12,781 bases of DNA from Desulfobacterales bacterium (GTDB taxonomy: Bacteria > Desulfobacterota > Desulfobacteria > Desulfobacterales > UBA11574). Below the pieces are notes generated by a model. That model had not been told where the DNA came from and did not search any database. It saw only the letters and a program-made list of their open reading frames with translations. The number at the start of each line of letters is the position of its first letter. Positions within the stretch are counted from its first letter, which is position 1. The position numbers and the translations under genes were made by a program. Location of the stretch: the NCBI GenBank assembly GCA_012974475.1, contig JAAXQD010000248.1, positions 1 to 12,781 of the forward strand, given 5' to 3'. Shown in pieces: positions 1 to 6,198 of the stretch.

Positions 1-126
1 TCTGAATACCATTCATTTCCAATCAAGAGATAATATAAATATTTTCCATTAATCAAGTAAAATCCGTTCGATCGACGAATTCAGAAAATTAATTTTTCAC
101 TTCATGATTCCGATCTGCCGATGATT

Positions 127-180
127 GGGTAAATATCCGGGTCCAGAGGGCCCGGCTTTGGATTACCCCTGGAAGGGGGT
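127..180. repeat. Strong inverted repeats (structured DNA/RNA)
   Basis: An 8-bp stem (CCGGGTCC at 137-144 with GGGCCCGG at 148-155, one G-T pair) closes a 3-base loop. It is flanked by GGGTAA (127-132) and TTACCC (163-168), which can extend it into a long imperfect hairpin. A second hairpin follows (ACCCC/GGGGT, about 165-180). Neither strand has a T-run after the stem, so it is not a standard intrinsic terminator. It could be the 3' end of a transcript, a small structured RNA or a REP-like element. I do not recognise the family. The rest of 1-278 is AT-rich in its first 120 bases, and I see no gene there. Confidence 0.4.
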
Positions 181-252
181 GTTTGAGGGGGATCGCCCGA
201 GTTTTAAGAATTTATCACAGCAAGCGTGGCGCTTTGCAAAAGGCTCAAACCA

Positions 253-275
253 ACGAATGGGAGGTTTTGAAACGG
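253..275 (-). repeat. 23-bp dispersed repeat, copy A
   Basis: The reverse complement of 253-275 is identical over 23 bases to 9699-9721 (core GTTTCAAAACCTCCCATTCG). The match stops cleanly at both ends. This copy begins 3 bases past the stop codon of the LOG-family gene, read in that gene's direction. The other copy also lies just beyond gene ends, in the convergent gap after ahbD. This suggests a dispersed intergenic element rather than chance. I see no transposase or longer shared flank. Confidence 0.7.
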
Positions 276-278
276 CCC

Positions 279-929
279 CTACAAAATAATCACTTTCTGT
301 ACGGCTTTCACAATTTCTTCAGGGTCATCCATGATCTGCAGAATTTCAATCTCTTCCGAAGATATCCGTTTTTCAGCAAGCAACTTGTCTTTTATCCAGT
401 CGATAAGCCCTGCCCAGTATTCAGAGCCCACCAGAATTAGGGGAAAAGGCCTTATTCGACGGGTTTGAACCAGCGTGACCGCTTCAAATAGTTCATCCAG
501 GGTGCCGAAACCACCGGGAAGAATAATATAGGCACTGGCATATTTGATGAACATGACCTTGCGGATAAAAAAGTATTTAAAGTCGAGTTTAACATTTGAA
601 AAGGGATTCGGTTCCTGCTCGAAGGGAAGAAGAATATTGAGCCCAACCGAAGTGCCCCCTGCATCTGCGGCACCCTTGTTGGCTGCTTCCATAATACCTC
701 CGCCCCCGCCGGTGATAACAGAAAAGCCCTTTTTTACAAAAAGTTCCGCTATTTTTTCAGCTTTCTTATAAACCGCATCATTCGGTTTAATTCTTGCCGA
801 ACCGAAGATGCTCACGGCAGGTCCTAAATCATGGAGGGTATCCACCCCGTCAACAAACTCTCCCATGATCTTGAAAAGCCGCCAGGGTTCCCCTAGCGTT
901 AAATCGTCAACAACAAACTGTTTTTCCAT
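279..929 (-). CDS. LOG/TIGR00730-family Rossmann-fold protein
   Basis: Predicted cytosolic nucleotide-binding protein of the LOG (lysine-decarboxylase-like, TIGR00730) family. Characterised members are phosphoribohydrolases that release a base from a nucleoside 5'-monophosphate (cytokinin-activating in plants); the bacterial substrate is usually unknown. Numbered from the ATG at 929 (216 aa), the signature PGGFGTLDE is at 138-146, and the glycine-rich GGGGG followed by Met-Glu is at 74-81. These match the family's active-site and phosphate-binding motifs. The start is uncertain: an in-frame ATG at 971 would add 14 residues and lies 2 bases after the stop of the upstream selenoprotein. I prefer 929 because the protein there begins with the MEKQ-type N-terminus I associate with this group; neither start has a good Shine-Dalgarno at proper spacing. 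It is probably co-transcribed with the selenoprotein. Whether the two act together is unknown. Confidence 0.85.
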   Translation of the reverse strand: MEKQFVVDDLTLGEPWRLFKIMGEFVDGVDTLHDLGPAVSIFGSARIKPNDAVYKKAEKIAELFVKKGFSVITGGGGGIMEAANKGAADAGGTSVGLNILLPFEQEPNPFSNVKLDFKYFFIRKVMFIKYASAYIILPGGFGTLDELFEAVTLVQTRRIRPFPLILVGSEYWAGLIDWIKDKLLAEKRISSEEIEILQIMDDPEEIVKAVQKVIIL

Positions 930-962
930 TTTTACCCGCGACTCGATTTGATATCGACATAC

Positions 963-983
963 AGCCGACATTCCTAAACGGCT
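963..983 (-). promoter_or_regulatory. Possible second hairpin after the C-terminal UGA
   Basis: Directly after the second UGA the mRNA reads GCCG, an 11-base loop containing GG, then CGGC. The A of the UGA can add a fifth pair. The G-bearing loop is only about 9 bases from the UGA, closer than typical SECIS elements. It may be a variant SECIS, or only a hairpin over the junction with the LOG gene. Confidence 0.25.
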
Positions 984-1201
984 CAGGTCCCCCCATTAAA
1001 TCCGATGGCAACATCATCCTGATCCACAATGACCGGGACCTTGCGTATCCCGTCGGAATATTTCAGCATGATCTTCATTTGACCCGGGTCCGTCTTAACG
1101 CTGAAATAGTCGACCTCCCGGCCCTGCTTGGCAAAAGCTTCACGAGCTTGATTGGTATAGGGTCAAGTGTCTTTGCCGAAAATCAATATTTTATCAGCCA
1201 T
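974..1201 (-). CDS. Glutaredoxin-like selenoprotein with two in-frame UGA codons
   Basis: A 75-residue protein if both UGA codons are read as selenocysteine. The start ATG at 1201 follows a near-perfect AAGGAGG at 8-base spacing. Codon 13 is TGA (1163-1165) in the context GKDT-U-PYT, the redox-motif position of glutaredoxins after the first beta strand. The frame then runs open for 59 codons with a thioredoxin-fold cis-Pro loop (KVPVIV, Pro56) and a glycine pair (GFNGGT, 67-72). A second TGA (codon 73, 983-985) is followed by Ala, Val and TAG (974-976). Proteins of this shape are, as I recall, annotated as Uxx-star family glutaredoxin-like (seleno)proteins, common in Desulfobacterota. They are presumably cytosolic thiol/selenol redox proteins of unknown substrate. 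If the second UGA is a true stop, the gene ends at 983. Selenocysteine insertion is inferred; the selA/B/C/D genes are not in the window. The LOG-family gene follows directly. Confidence 0.85.
1135..1149 (-). promoter_or_regulatory. Candidate bacterial SECIS hairpin for Sec13
   Basis: In the mRNA, 14 bases after the first UGA, AAGCU pairs with AGCUU to form a 5-bp stem with the loop CGUGA. The second loop base is G, 20 nucleotides past the UGA. This falls within the usual description of bacterial SECIS elements: a small hairpin just downstream of UGA with a G at the start of the apical loop. The stem is short, and no folding was computed. Confidence 0.4.
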
Positions 1202-1288
1202 GGGTCTTGCCTCCTTAAGCTATAATTAATACCCGAGTACAATAAAAAAATGATTTCTTGCAATTTCAGACTTTTGCAATTAACAGTC

Positions 1289-1299
1289 AGAGAATCTCT
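1289..1299. promoter_or_regulatory. Palindrome in the divergent promoter region
   Basis: AGAGAATCTCT is a perfect dyad with a one-base centre, flanked by two direct copies of TAACAGT (1281-1287 and 1299-1305). It lies in the divergent gap between the selenoprotein and ptsH, upstream of the proposed ptsH -35 box. This is a plausible operator for either direction. No regulator is identified. Confidence 0.25.
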
Positions 1300-1333
1300 A
1301 ACAGTTATTTAATCTTTTGTCAATGATTACAGA

Positions 1334-1362
1334 TTGACAAATACCATGGCAGTTGATAAATT
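1334..1362 (+). promoter_or_regulatory. Predicted sigma-70 promoter of ptsH-ptsI
   Basis: A perfect -35 box TTGACA (1334-1339), a 17-base spacer and a -10-like TAAATT (1357-1362, 4 of 6 consensus bases) end 42 bases before the ptsH ATG. Spacing is ideal and the surroundings are AT-rich. Confidence 0.5.
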
Positions 1363-1404
1363 TTTTTTATAAATCTGAAAGGGCGTTCTTTTCTAATTTT
1401 TACG

Positions 1405-1686
1405 ATGAACAAATCTGATAACGAACTTTTTAAAACTGTTACCATTATCAACGATCTTGGTCTTCACGCAAGGTCCGCATCTCAGATAGCAAAACTCGCC
1501 CAAAACGTAAAGTCAAAAGTGTGGATCATAAAGGACGGAGAAAAGGTGGATGCCGCCAGCATCATCGACATTCTTACGCTGGCCTGTCCCAAAGGATCAA
1601 AGATTACTTTAAAAATTGACGATCAATCGGATCTTGATATTTTAAACGATATCGCCAAGCTGATTGAAAGCGGCTTTGGAGAATAA
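1405..1686 (+). CDS. ptsH: HPr, phosphocarrier protein of the PTS
   Basis: Small cytosolic phosphocarrier (93 aa) that accepts phosphate from Enzyme I and passes it to PTS IIA proteins. The active-site histidine is His21 in GLHARSAS. The residue after the Arg is Ser instead of the usual Pro, which the family pattern tolerates. Ser52 (AASIID) lies exactly 31 residues after the histidine, the position of the regulatory Ser46 used by HPr kinase, so kinase control is possible; hprK is not in view. The ATG is the only sensible start, although there is no clear Shine-Dalgarno near it (GAAAGGG is over 20 bases away). The stop is 6 bases before ptsI, so the pair is an operon. No sugar permease genes lie nearby, which points to a regulatory rather than transport PTS. 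Confidence 0.93.
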   Translation: MNKSDNELFKTVTIINDLGLHARSASQIAKLAQNVKSKVWIIKDGEKVDAASIIDILTLACPKGSKITLKIDDQSDLDILNDIAKLIESGFGE

Positions 1687-1692
1687 CCTATC

Positions 1693-3465
1693 ATGTTTGA
1701 TACCAACGAAATGGAAATACACCTTCACGGCATTGGTGTTTCACCGGGCATTTGCATCGGCAAGGCATACCTGGTGGGCAAGGAAGGTGTTGACATTGTC
1801 GATAAATACTTAATCGGAAAAGATGATTTGCAAAACGAGATCAAACGGTTCAAATCTGCCGTAAAAAATGCCAAGGACAAACTGCAAGAAATCATTGACT
1901 CAACGCCTGAAGGATTGCGCGAACACGCCTATATTCTTGAAACCCACAAGGTCATGTTCAAAGACAAGATGCTTTATGGAAAGACTATAGAAACCATAGA
2001 AAAAGAACGGGTAAACGCTGAATGGGCGCTCAAAAAAGTCGTATCGAATGTCAAATCCATGTTCAACAATATGACGGACGCTTATTTACAGGGTCGGGTA
2101 GACGATTTTGTCCATGTATCTGAGAGTATCATGCAGAACCTGGTCGGGGCAAAATCGGTGGACATCGCCGCCATCGACAAACGGGTCATACTGGTTGCCA
2201 CGGACATCTCCCCTGCAGAAACCAGCCAGATACAACTGGAAAAGATAAAGGGGCTTGTAACGGATCTCGGCGGCAAGACATCGCATACGGGAATCATTGC
2301 CCGAACCCTTGAAATTCCAGCCGTTCAGGGCCTTGACAATGCCACCCGCACAATCAAAAACGACGATATCATCGTCGTAGACGGCAATTCCGGCATTGTC
2401 ATCCTCCATCCCACGGATCAGACCCTGATAGAGTTCGAAGAACGTCAATCCAGATATGAAGAATATAAAGCAGTTATTACCCGAGACAGCCACCTTCCGG
2501 CTGAAACAACCGACGGGTTCAAACTGGAGGTTATGGGAAATATTGAACTTCCTGAAGAGGTTGTTTCCGTAATCAACTATGGTGGGGACGGTATCGGACT
2601 TTTCCGAACTGAATTTCAATATTTAAGCCAATTCAATTTTCCCAGTGAGGATGAGCTGTTTGACCAGTACAAGGATGTCATTGAAGTCATGACGCCCAGG
2701 CCCGTGACGATTCGAACCCTCGATATCAGCGGTGAAAAAGCAGTGTCTTACGCCACCGATTTAGAAGAAAAGAATCCTGTTCTAGGGCTTCGTGGAATAC
2801 GGTACTGTTTAAAAAATCCGGAAGTTTTCAAAACCCAGCTGCGTGCCATACTCAGGGCATCTGCATTCGGAAAAATCAGGATTCTGTTTCCGATGATATC
2901 ATGCCAAGATGAAGTCTTGGCAGCCAAAAAGATGTTGGCTGAAGTCGCCGGTTCTCTGGAAAAAGAAGGTATACCTTTTGACGAGAACATAGAGATCGGC
3001 ATAATGATAGAAGTCCCTTCGGCCGCGATCATGGCGGATGTAATGGCAAAGGAAGTCGATTTCTTCAGTATCGGAACCAACGACCTTATACAGTATGCCT
3101 TGGCCGTGGACAGGGTCAACAAACAGGTTGCCCACCTGTATCAACCCCTCAATCCAGCCATTATCCGTCTGATCAAACATGTCGCCGATGTTGGAAAGAA
3201 CAGCGACGTGAAAGTCTTCATGTGCGGAGAGATGGCTAGTGACCCGGTTAACATACCGATACTCTTAGGATTGGGCATAAAAAGATTGAGCATGAATCCT
3301 CAGTCAATACCGGCAGTTAAAAAGATTGTTCGGGCCCTTAATGTCGAAGATGCCAAACGCTTTACCAAAGACGTTCTAAAGGAGACATCCGAAACGGGCG
3401 TTTTGGAACTGGTGTTTCAAACTTACGGCAGTACGCTCTTCGATATAGGATATGCCGAATCATAA
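1693..3465 (+). CDS. ptsI: PTS Enzyme I (phosphoenolpyruvate-protein phosphotransferase)
   Basis: Cytosolic enzyme that autophosphorylates from phosphoenolpyruvate and transfers the phosphate to HPr. At 590 aa it is slightly longer than the usual 570-575. Domains in order are the helical HPr-binding region (about 35-150), the swivelling phosphohistidine domain with GGKTSHTGI (active His198), and the PEP-binding TIM barrel (about 265-560). The barrel carries GIGLFRTEF, MIEVPSA, FSIGTNDLIQYALAVDR and FMCGEMA with the catalytic Cys511. All key residues are present. The start at 1693 has GGAG 11 bases upstream at the end of ptsH; a second in-frame ATG at 1711 has no better site and would trim six residues. 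It follows ptsH by 6 bases and is surely co-translated with it. Confidence 0.97.
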   Translation: MFDTNEMEIHLHGIGVSPGICIGKAYLVGKEGVDIVDKYLIGKDDLQNEIKRFKSAVKNAKDKLQEIIDSTPEGLREHAYILETHKVMFKDKMLYGKTIETIEKERVNAEWALKKVVSNVKSMFNNMTDAYLQGRVDDFVHVSESIMQNLVGAKSVDIAAIDKRVILVATDISPAETSQIQLEKIKGLVTDLGGKTSHTGIIARTLEIPAVQGLDNATRTIKNDDIIVVDGNSGIVILHPTDQTLIEFEERQSRYEEYKAVITRDSHLPAETTDGFKLEVMGNIELPEEVVSVINYGGDGIGLFRTEFQYLSQFNFPSEDELFDQYKDVIEVMTPRPVTIRTLDISGEKAVSYATDLEEKNPVLGLRGIRYCLKNPEVFKTQLRAILRASAFGKIRILFPMISCQDEVLAAKKMLAEVAGSLEKEGIPFDENIEIGIMIEVPSAAIMADVMAKEVDFFSIGTNDLIQYALAVDRVNKQVAHLYQPLNPAIIRLIKHVADVGKNSDVKVFMCGEMASDPVNIPILLGLGIKRLSMNPQSIPAVKKIVRALNVEDAKRFTKDVLKETSETGVLELVFQTYGSTLFDIGYAES

Positions 3466-3529
3466 TATCTTCCTTTTATTCCTTGGGTATCATGATGTTT
3501 TTCATGGATTTTCCAGGGCGCCCTCGACG

Positions 3530-3560
3530 TTCCCTCAATGGGGAATAAAATCGATTTTTT
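3530..3560 (+). terminator. Weak candidate terminator after ptsI
   Basis: A 5-bp hairpin TTCCC/GGGAA (3530-3534 and 3541-3545) is followed after ten bases by a run of six T (3555-3560). The T-run is too far from the stem for a classic intrinsic terminator. A 10-bp palindrome AGGGCGCCCT lies just upstream. Transcription may simply continue into smpB. Confidence 0.15.
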
Positions 3561-3578
3561 ACCAAGGAGAAAAAACGT

Positions 3579-4037
3579 TTGAGCTCAAATCACATAAAAA
3601 TTATAACTGAAAGCAGAAAAGCCAGATACAACTATTTTATTGAAGATACGTACGAGGCTGGGATGGTCCTTTTGGGAACCGAAGTTAAATCACTCCGGCT
3701 GGGCCGCGTTAATTTAAAAGATTCATATGCCAGAATAAAAAAAGGGGAAGTGTTTGTTCACCAGTTACATATCGGTGCGTATCCCTTTGCTTTTTATGGG
3801 AATCACGATCCTTTAAGAAAAAGAAAACTTCTTCTGCACAAGCGTGAAATAAAAAGGCTGTACGGCAAAGTCAATGAAAAGGGGTTTTCTCTCATCCCCT
3901 TGAAGATTTATTTCCAGGGCGGGAAGGTCAAATTGACCCTGGCCCTGGCCAGAGGCAAGCGCAAGTATGATAAACGGGATACCATCCGCCGGCGTGAAGA
4001 ACAAAGGGATCTCGAAAGGTCCAAAAAGGGATATTAG
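3579..4037 (+). CDS. smpB: SsrA-binding protein SmpB
   Basis: RNA-binding partner of tmRNA in trans-translation, which rescues stalled ribosomes and tags the unfinished peptide. At 152 aa it has normal length. Recognisable features are the N-terminal KIITESRKARYNYFIEDTYEAG, the TEVKSLRLGRVNLKDSYA block of the OB-fold barrel, and the basic C-terminal tail with GKRKYDKRDTIRRREEQRD, which reaches into the ribosomal decoding site. The start codon is TTG at 3579, chosen because AAGGAGA lies at good spacing (3564-3570) and the protein begins in the normal place. It follows ptsI by 113 bases on the same strand. I found no tmRNA gene next to it in the window. Confidence 0.96.
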   Translation: MSSNHIKIITESRKARYNYFIEDTYEAGMVLLGTEVKSLRLGRVNLKDSYARIKKGEVFVHQLHIGAYPFAFYGNHDPLRKRKLLLHKREIKRLYGKVNEKGFSLIPLKIYFQGGKVKLTLALARGKRKYDKRDTIRRREEQRDLERSKKGY

Positions 4038-4420
4038 GGCCTGCTGCTGAAACCCGGTGCCTCGGAATGGGTGTACCCCAAAAAATAAATATTCCACACA
4101 GATGATTCCAAACCTCCCCCTTCGGCTTCAACCGGTTGAATTCTATCTCTTTCACCCTGTTTGAGCAAAAATCCGTTAAGATAAATTCTTCACCAAAGTC
4201 GAATTTCACTGACACAGGACCGGTGTAGACCGTCGCAGTAACATACCGCAGCGTCCCCGCCGAACCCCCGGTCCTGAGGTGCTCAAACCCTGAGAAACCC
4301 GGAATCCCGCCACACCATTTCCACCTTGCATTTTCCATAAGGTGTGATTATAGTTTTTAAACACAACAGAATTTAAAGGCTCGAAAAAAAATAACCCTCA
4401 AGGTGGATATATAGTCGAAA
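4038..4420. other. 383-base intergenic region without a convincing gene
   Basis: No tmRNA, tRNA or known RNA is recognisable here. Features seen are a perfect 14-bp palindrome TTCAACCGGTTGAA (4127-4140), a long-range inverted repeat AGGACCGG (4216-4223) with CCGGTCCT (4268-4275), and a GGGT/ACCC mini-hairpin near 4070. On the minus strand an ORF from an ATG at 4338 runs to 3928 (136 codons), overlapping the smpB 3' end by 110 bases. Its first 85 residues have a protein-like composition with a stretch ending VKFDFGEEFILTDF, but there is no Shine-Dalgarno and I recognise no family. It may be a gene remnant. I do not call it as a gene. Confidence 0.4.
4326..4354 (+). promoter_or_regulatory. Possible promoter of the ClpX-like gene
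   Basis: TTGCAT (4326-4331, weak -35) is separated by exactly 17 bases from TATAGT (4349-4354, 5 of 6 -10 bases). It lies 66 bases upstream of the ATG at 4421. The strong -10 and the spacing support it; the -35 matches in only three positions. Confidence 0.3.
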
Positions 4421-6175
4421 ATGAAAGAACGTAGTGAAAAAATTCCAGATCCCAAAGAAATCGAAAAGGAGATCGGCGATTTTCTGGCGAAAAAATTCGG
4501 CGGCAACGTAAAAATGGTGACACCAGTGGTTTTACCCCAGAAAGTCAGTACCGAAACGGCCGAAAAATCTGAGAAAAAAGAAAAAAAGGTTGATTTTAAT
4601 CTAAAACCCGAAGAACTCATCTCCTTTCTCGACCAGTATATCGTTAAGCAGGATAACGCCAAAGCGATTCTGGCAACAAAAATATGTACCCATTTCAACC
4701 GAATAAAACGCGCAGAAAGCGATTCTGAAGAGACCAATGACATGGTCGGCCACATCAAAAACAATATACTGATGTTCGGCCCCACCGGTGTAGGAAAAAC
4801 GTACATCATCAAACTGATCGCCAAAAAAATCAATGTCCCTTTTGTCAAAGGTGACGCCACCAAATTTAGCGAAACCGGTTATGTGGGCGGTGATGTTGAA
4901 GATCTTGTCCGTGATCTTGTAAGGGAAGCAGACGGTGATATCGAACTTGCTCAATATGGTATCATCTACATCGATGAAATCGACAAAATTTCGTCCGGCC
5001 AAAATATCATCGGAGTCGATGTATCCCGATCCGGCGTTCAACGCGCGCTGCTCAAACCCATGGAAGAGACTGAAGTCGATTTAAAAGTACCCCATGATCC
5101 TATATCCATGATTCAAGAGATTGAACGGTTTCGCAAAACAGGCAAACGGGATAAAAGAACTGTCAATACAAGCAAAATACTGTTTATTATGAGCGGAGCC
5201 TTTGGCGATCTGCCCCGGATTGTTAAAAAACGGGTTGCCGCACAGGAAATCGGCTTTGGCGCGCACATAAAAAACCTTCAGGATGATGTGGGCATTCTTA
5301 AACAGGCAAAGGCTGAAGACCTCATAGAATTCGGATTTGAATCTGAATTTGTGGGTCGCCTTCCGGTGCGGGCTGTGTTTGAAAAATTGACCGAAGATGA
5401 CCTATTCGAAATCCTGAAAAATCCCAGCAATCCGATAATTCTCGGCAAAAAACTCGATTTTGCGGCATATGATATCGATATAAAATTTGAAGAAAAAGCC
5501 CTTCAGGTTTTAGCGGAAAAGGCCTTTCAAGAAAACACCGGTGCAAGGGGCCTTGTCAGCGCAGTTGAAGGGGCACTGCTTGTGTTCGAAACGAAATTGC
5601 CGTCATGTAACATCAAAATTTTTCCGGTGACCCGCGCTGTGGTTGAAGATCCCAAAAGATCACTTGAAAAAATACTCGCATTATCAGATCGCGGCCAATT
5701 AAATGAAACGTACGAGCGGCTGTTTAACGAAGAAAAAGAATATATTAAACAATATCTGAATTCAAACAAGAAACATCTATCCGAAAAATATGCTTTGACC
5801 CTTATACCTTCTCGCATTGAGGTGGTGGCTTCATATTACGCAAGTCACATCATGGATATTGAAACGGTCATCAAAAAGATCAAATCCTTTTATGACGACG
5901 TTAAGAAAATAGAATTATATTTTTATAAAAATCATGACATCAACATTGTCATGGAAGACGATGCCATTGATTACATTATTGAACTGTTTGAAGATTCCGC
6001 TTACGATCAAGAGAAATTTTACGACCATCTGACAACAGATTTTGAATATGGACTCAAACTGGTTCAAGAAAAAACAGGTAAAAATCGTTTCTTCCTTAAC
6101 AAAAATGCGCTAATGAATTCCGAGTCTTTTATAAGCAGCCTCATTCAGAACGAGTTGAGGATCCCCAAATCATAA
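4421..6175 (+). CDS. Divergent ClpX-like AAA+ ATPase with C-terminal extension
   Basis: Predicted ATP-driven protein unfoldase of the ClpX group. Visible motifs are Walker A GPTGVGKT (120-127), pore loop GYVG (153-156), Walker B IIYIDEID (181-188), sensor-1 region SKILFIMSGAF, IGFG (277-280) matching the ClpP-docking loop of ClpX, and sensor-2 GARG (374-377). Differences from housekeeping ClpX are marked. It has no N-terminal Cys4 zinc domain; residues 1-75 are instead charged and Lys-rich. The segment holding the RKH pore loop is replaced by a different charged insert (about 222-247). About 170 extra C-terminal residues (about 412-584), rich in charged and aromatic residues, resemble nothing I know. 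At 584 aa it is much longer than the usual 420-430. The IGFG loop suggests it could still dock on ClpP; clpP is not in the window. It is probably a paralogue with its own substrates. An AGGTGG lies 14 bases before the ATG. Confidence 0.85.
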   Translation: MKERSEKIPDPKEIEKEIGDFLAKKFGGNVKMVTPVVLPQKVSTETAEKSEKKEKKVDFNLKPEELISFLDQYIVKQDNAKAILATKICTHFNRIKRAESDSEETNDMVGHIKNNILMFGPTGVGKTYIIKLIAKKINVPFVKGDATKFSETGYVGGDVEDLVRDLVREADGDIELAQYGIIYIDEIDKISSGQNIIGVDVSRSGVQRALLKPMEETEVDLKVPHDPISMIQEIERFRKTGKRDKRTVNTSKILFIMSGAFGDLPRIVKKRVAAQEIGFGAHIKNLQDDVGILKQAKAEDLIEFGFESEFVGRLPVRAVFEKLTEDDLFEILKNPSNPIILGKKLDFAAYDIDIKFEEKALQVLAEKAFQENTGARGLVSAVEGALLVFETKLPSCNIKIFPVTRAVVEDPKRSLEKILALSDRGQLNETYERLFNEEKEYIKQYLNSNKKHLSEKYALTLIPSRIEVVASYYASHIMDIETVIKKIKSFYDDVKKIELYFYKNHDINIVMEDDAIDYIIELFEDSAYDQEKFYDHLTTDFEYGLKLVQEKTGKNRFFLNKNALMNSESFISSLIQNELRIPKS

Positions 6176-6198
6176 ATTCTTGAACTGGAAATATCGAT

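Noticed and set aside
183..440. 85-codon plus-strand ORF overlapping the LOG 3' end
   Set aside because: Largely antisense to the conserved LOG C-terminus, with no ribosome site or family.
974..1201. Reading this region as a pseudogene or as untranslated leader of the LOG gene
   Set aside because: A perfect ribosome site, an unbroken frame apart from two UGAs, and UGA at the redox-motif position fit a selenoprotein better than decay.
2086..2619. 177-codon minus-strand ORF within ptsI
   Set aside because: Opposite-strand shadow of a well-conserved gene with full catalytic motifs; its translation has no recognisable features.
4038..4420. tmRNA (ssrA) gene downstream of smpB
   Set aside because: The conserved tmRNA ends and a tag-peptide frame could not be found on either strand.
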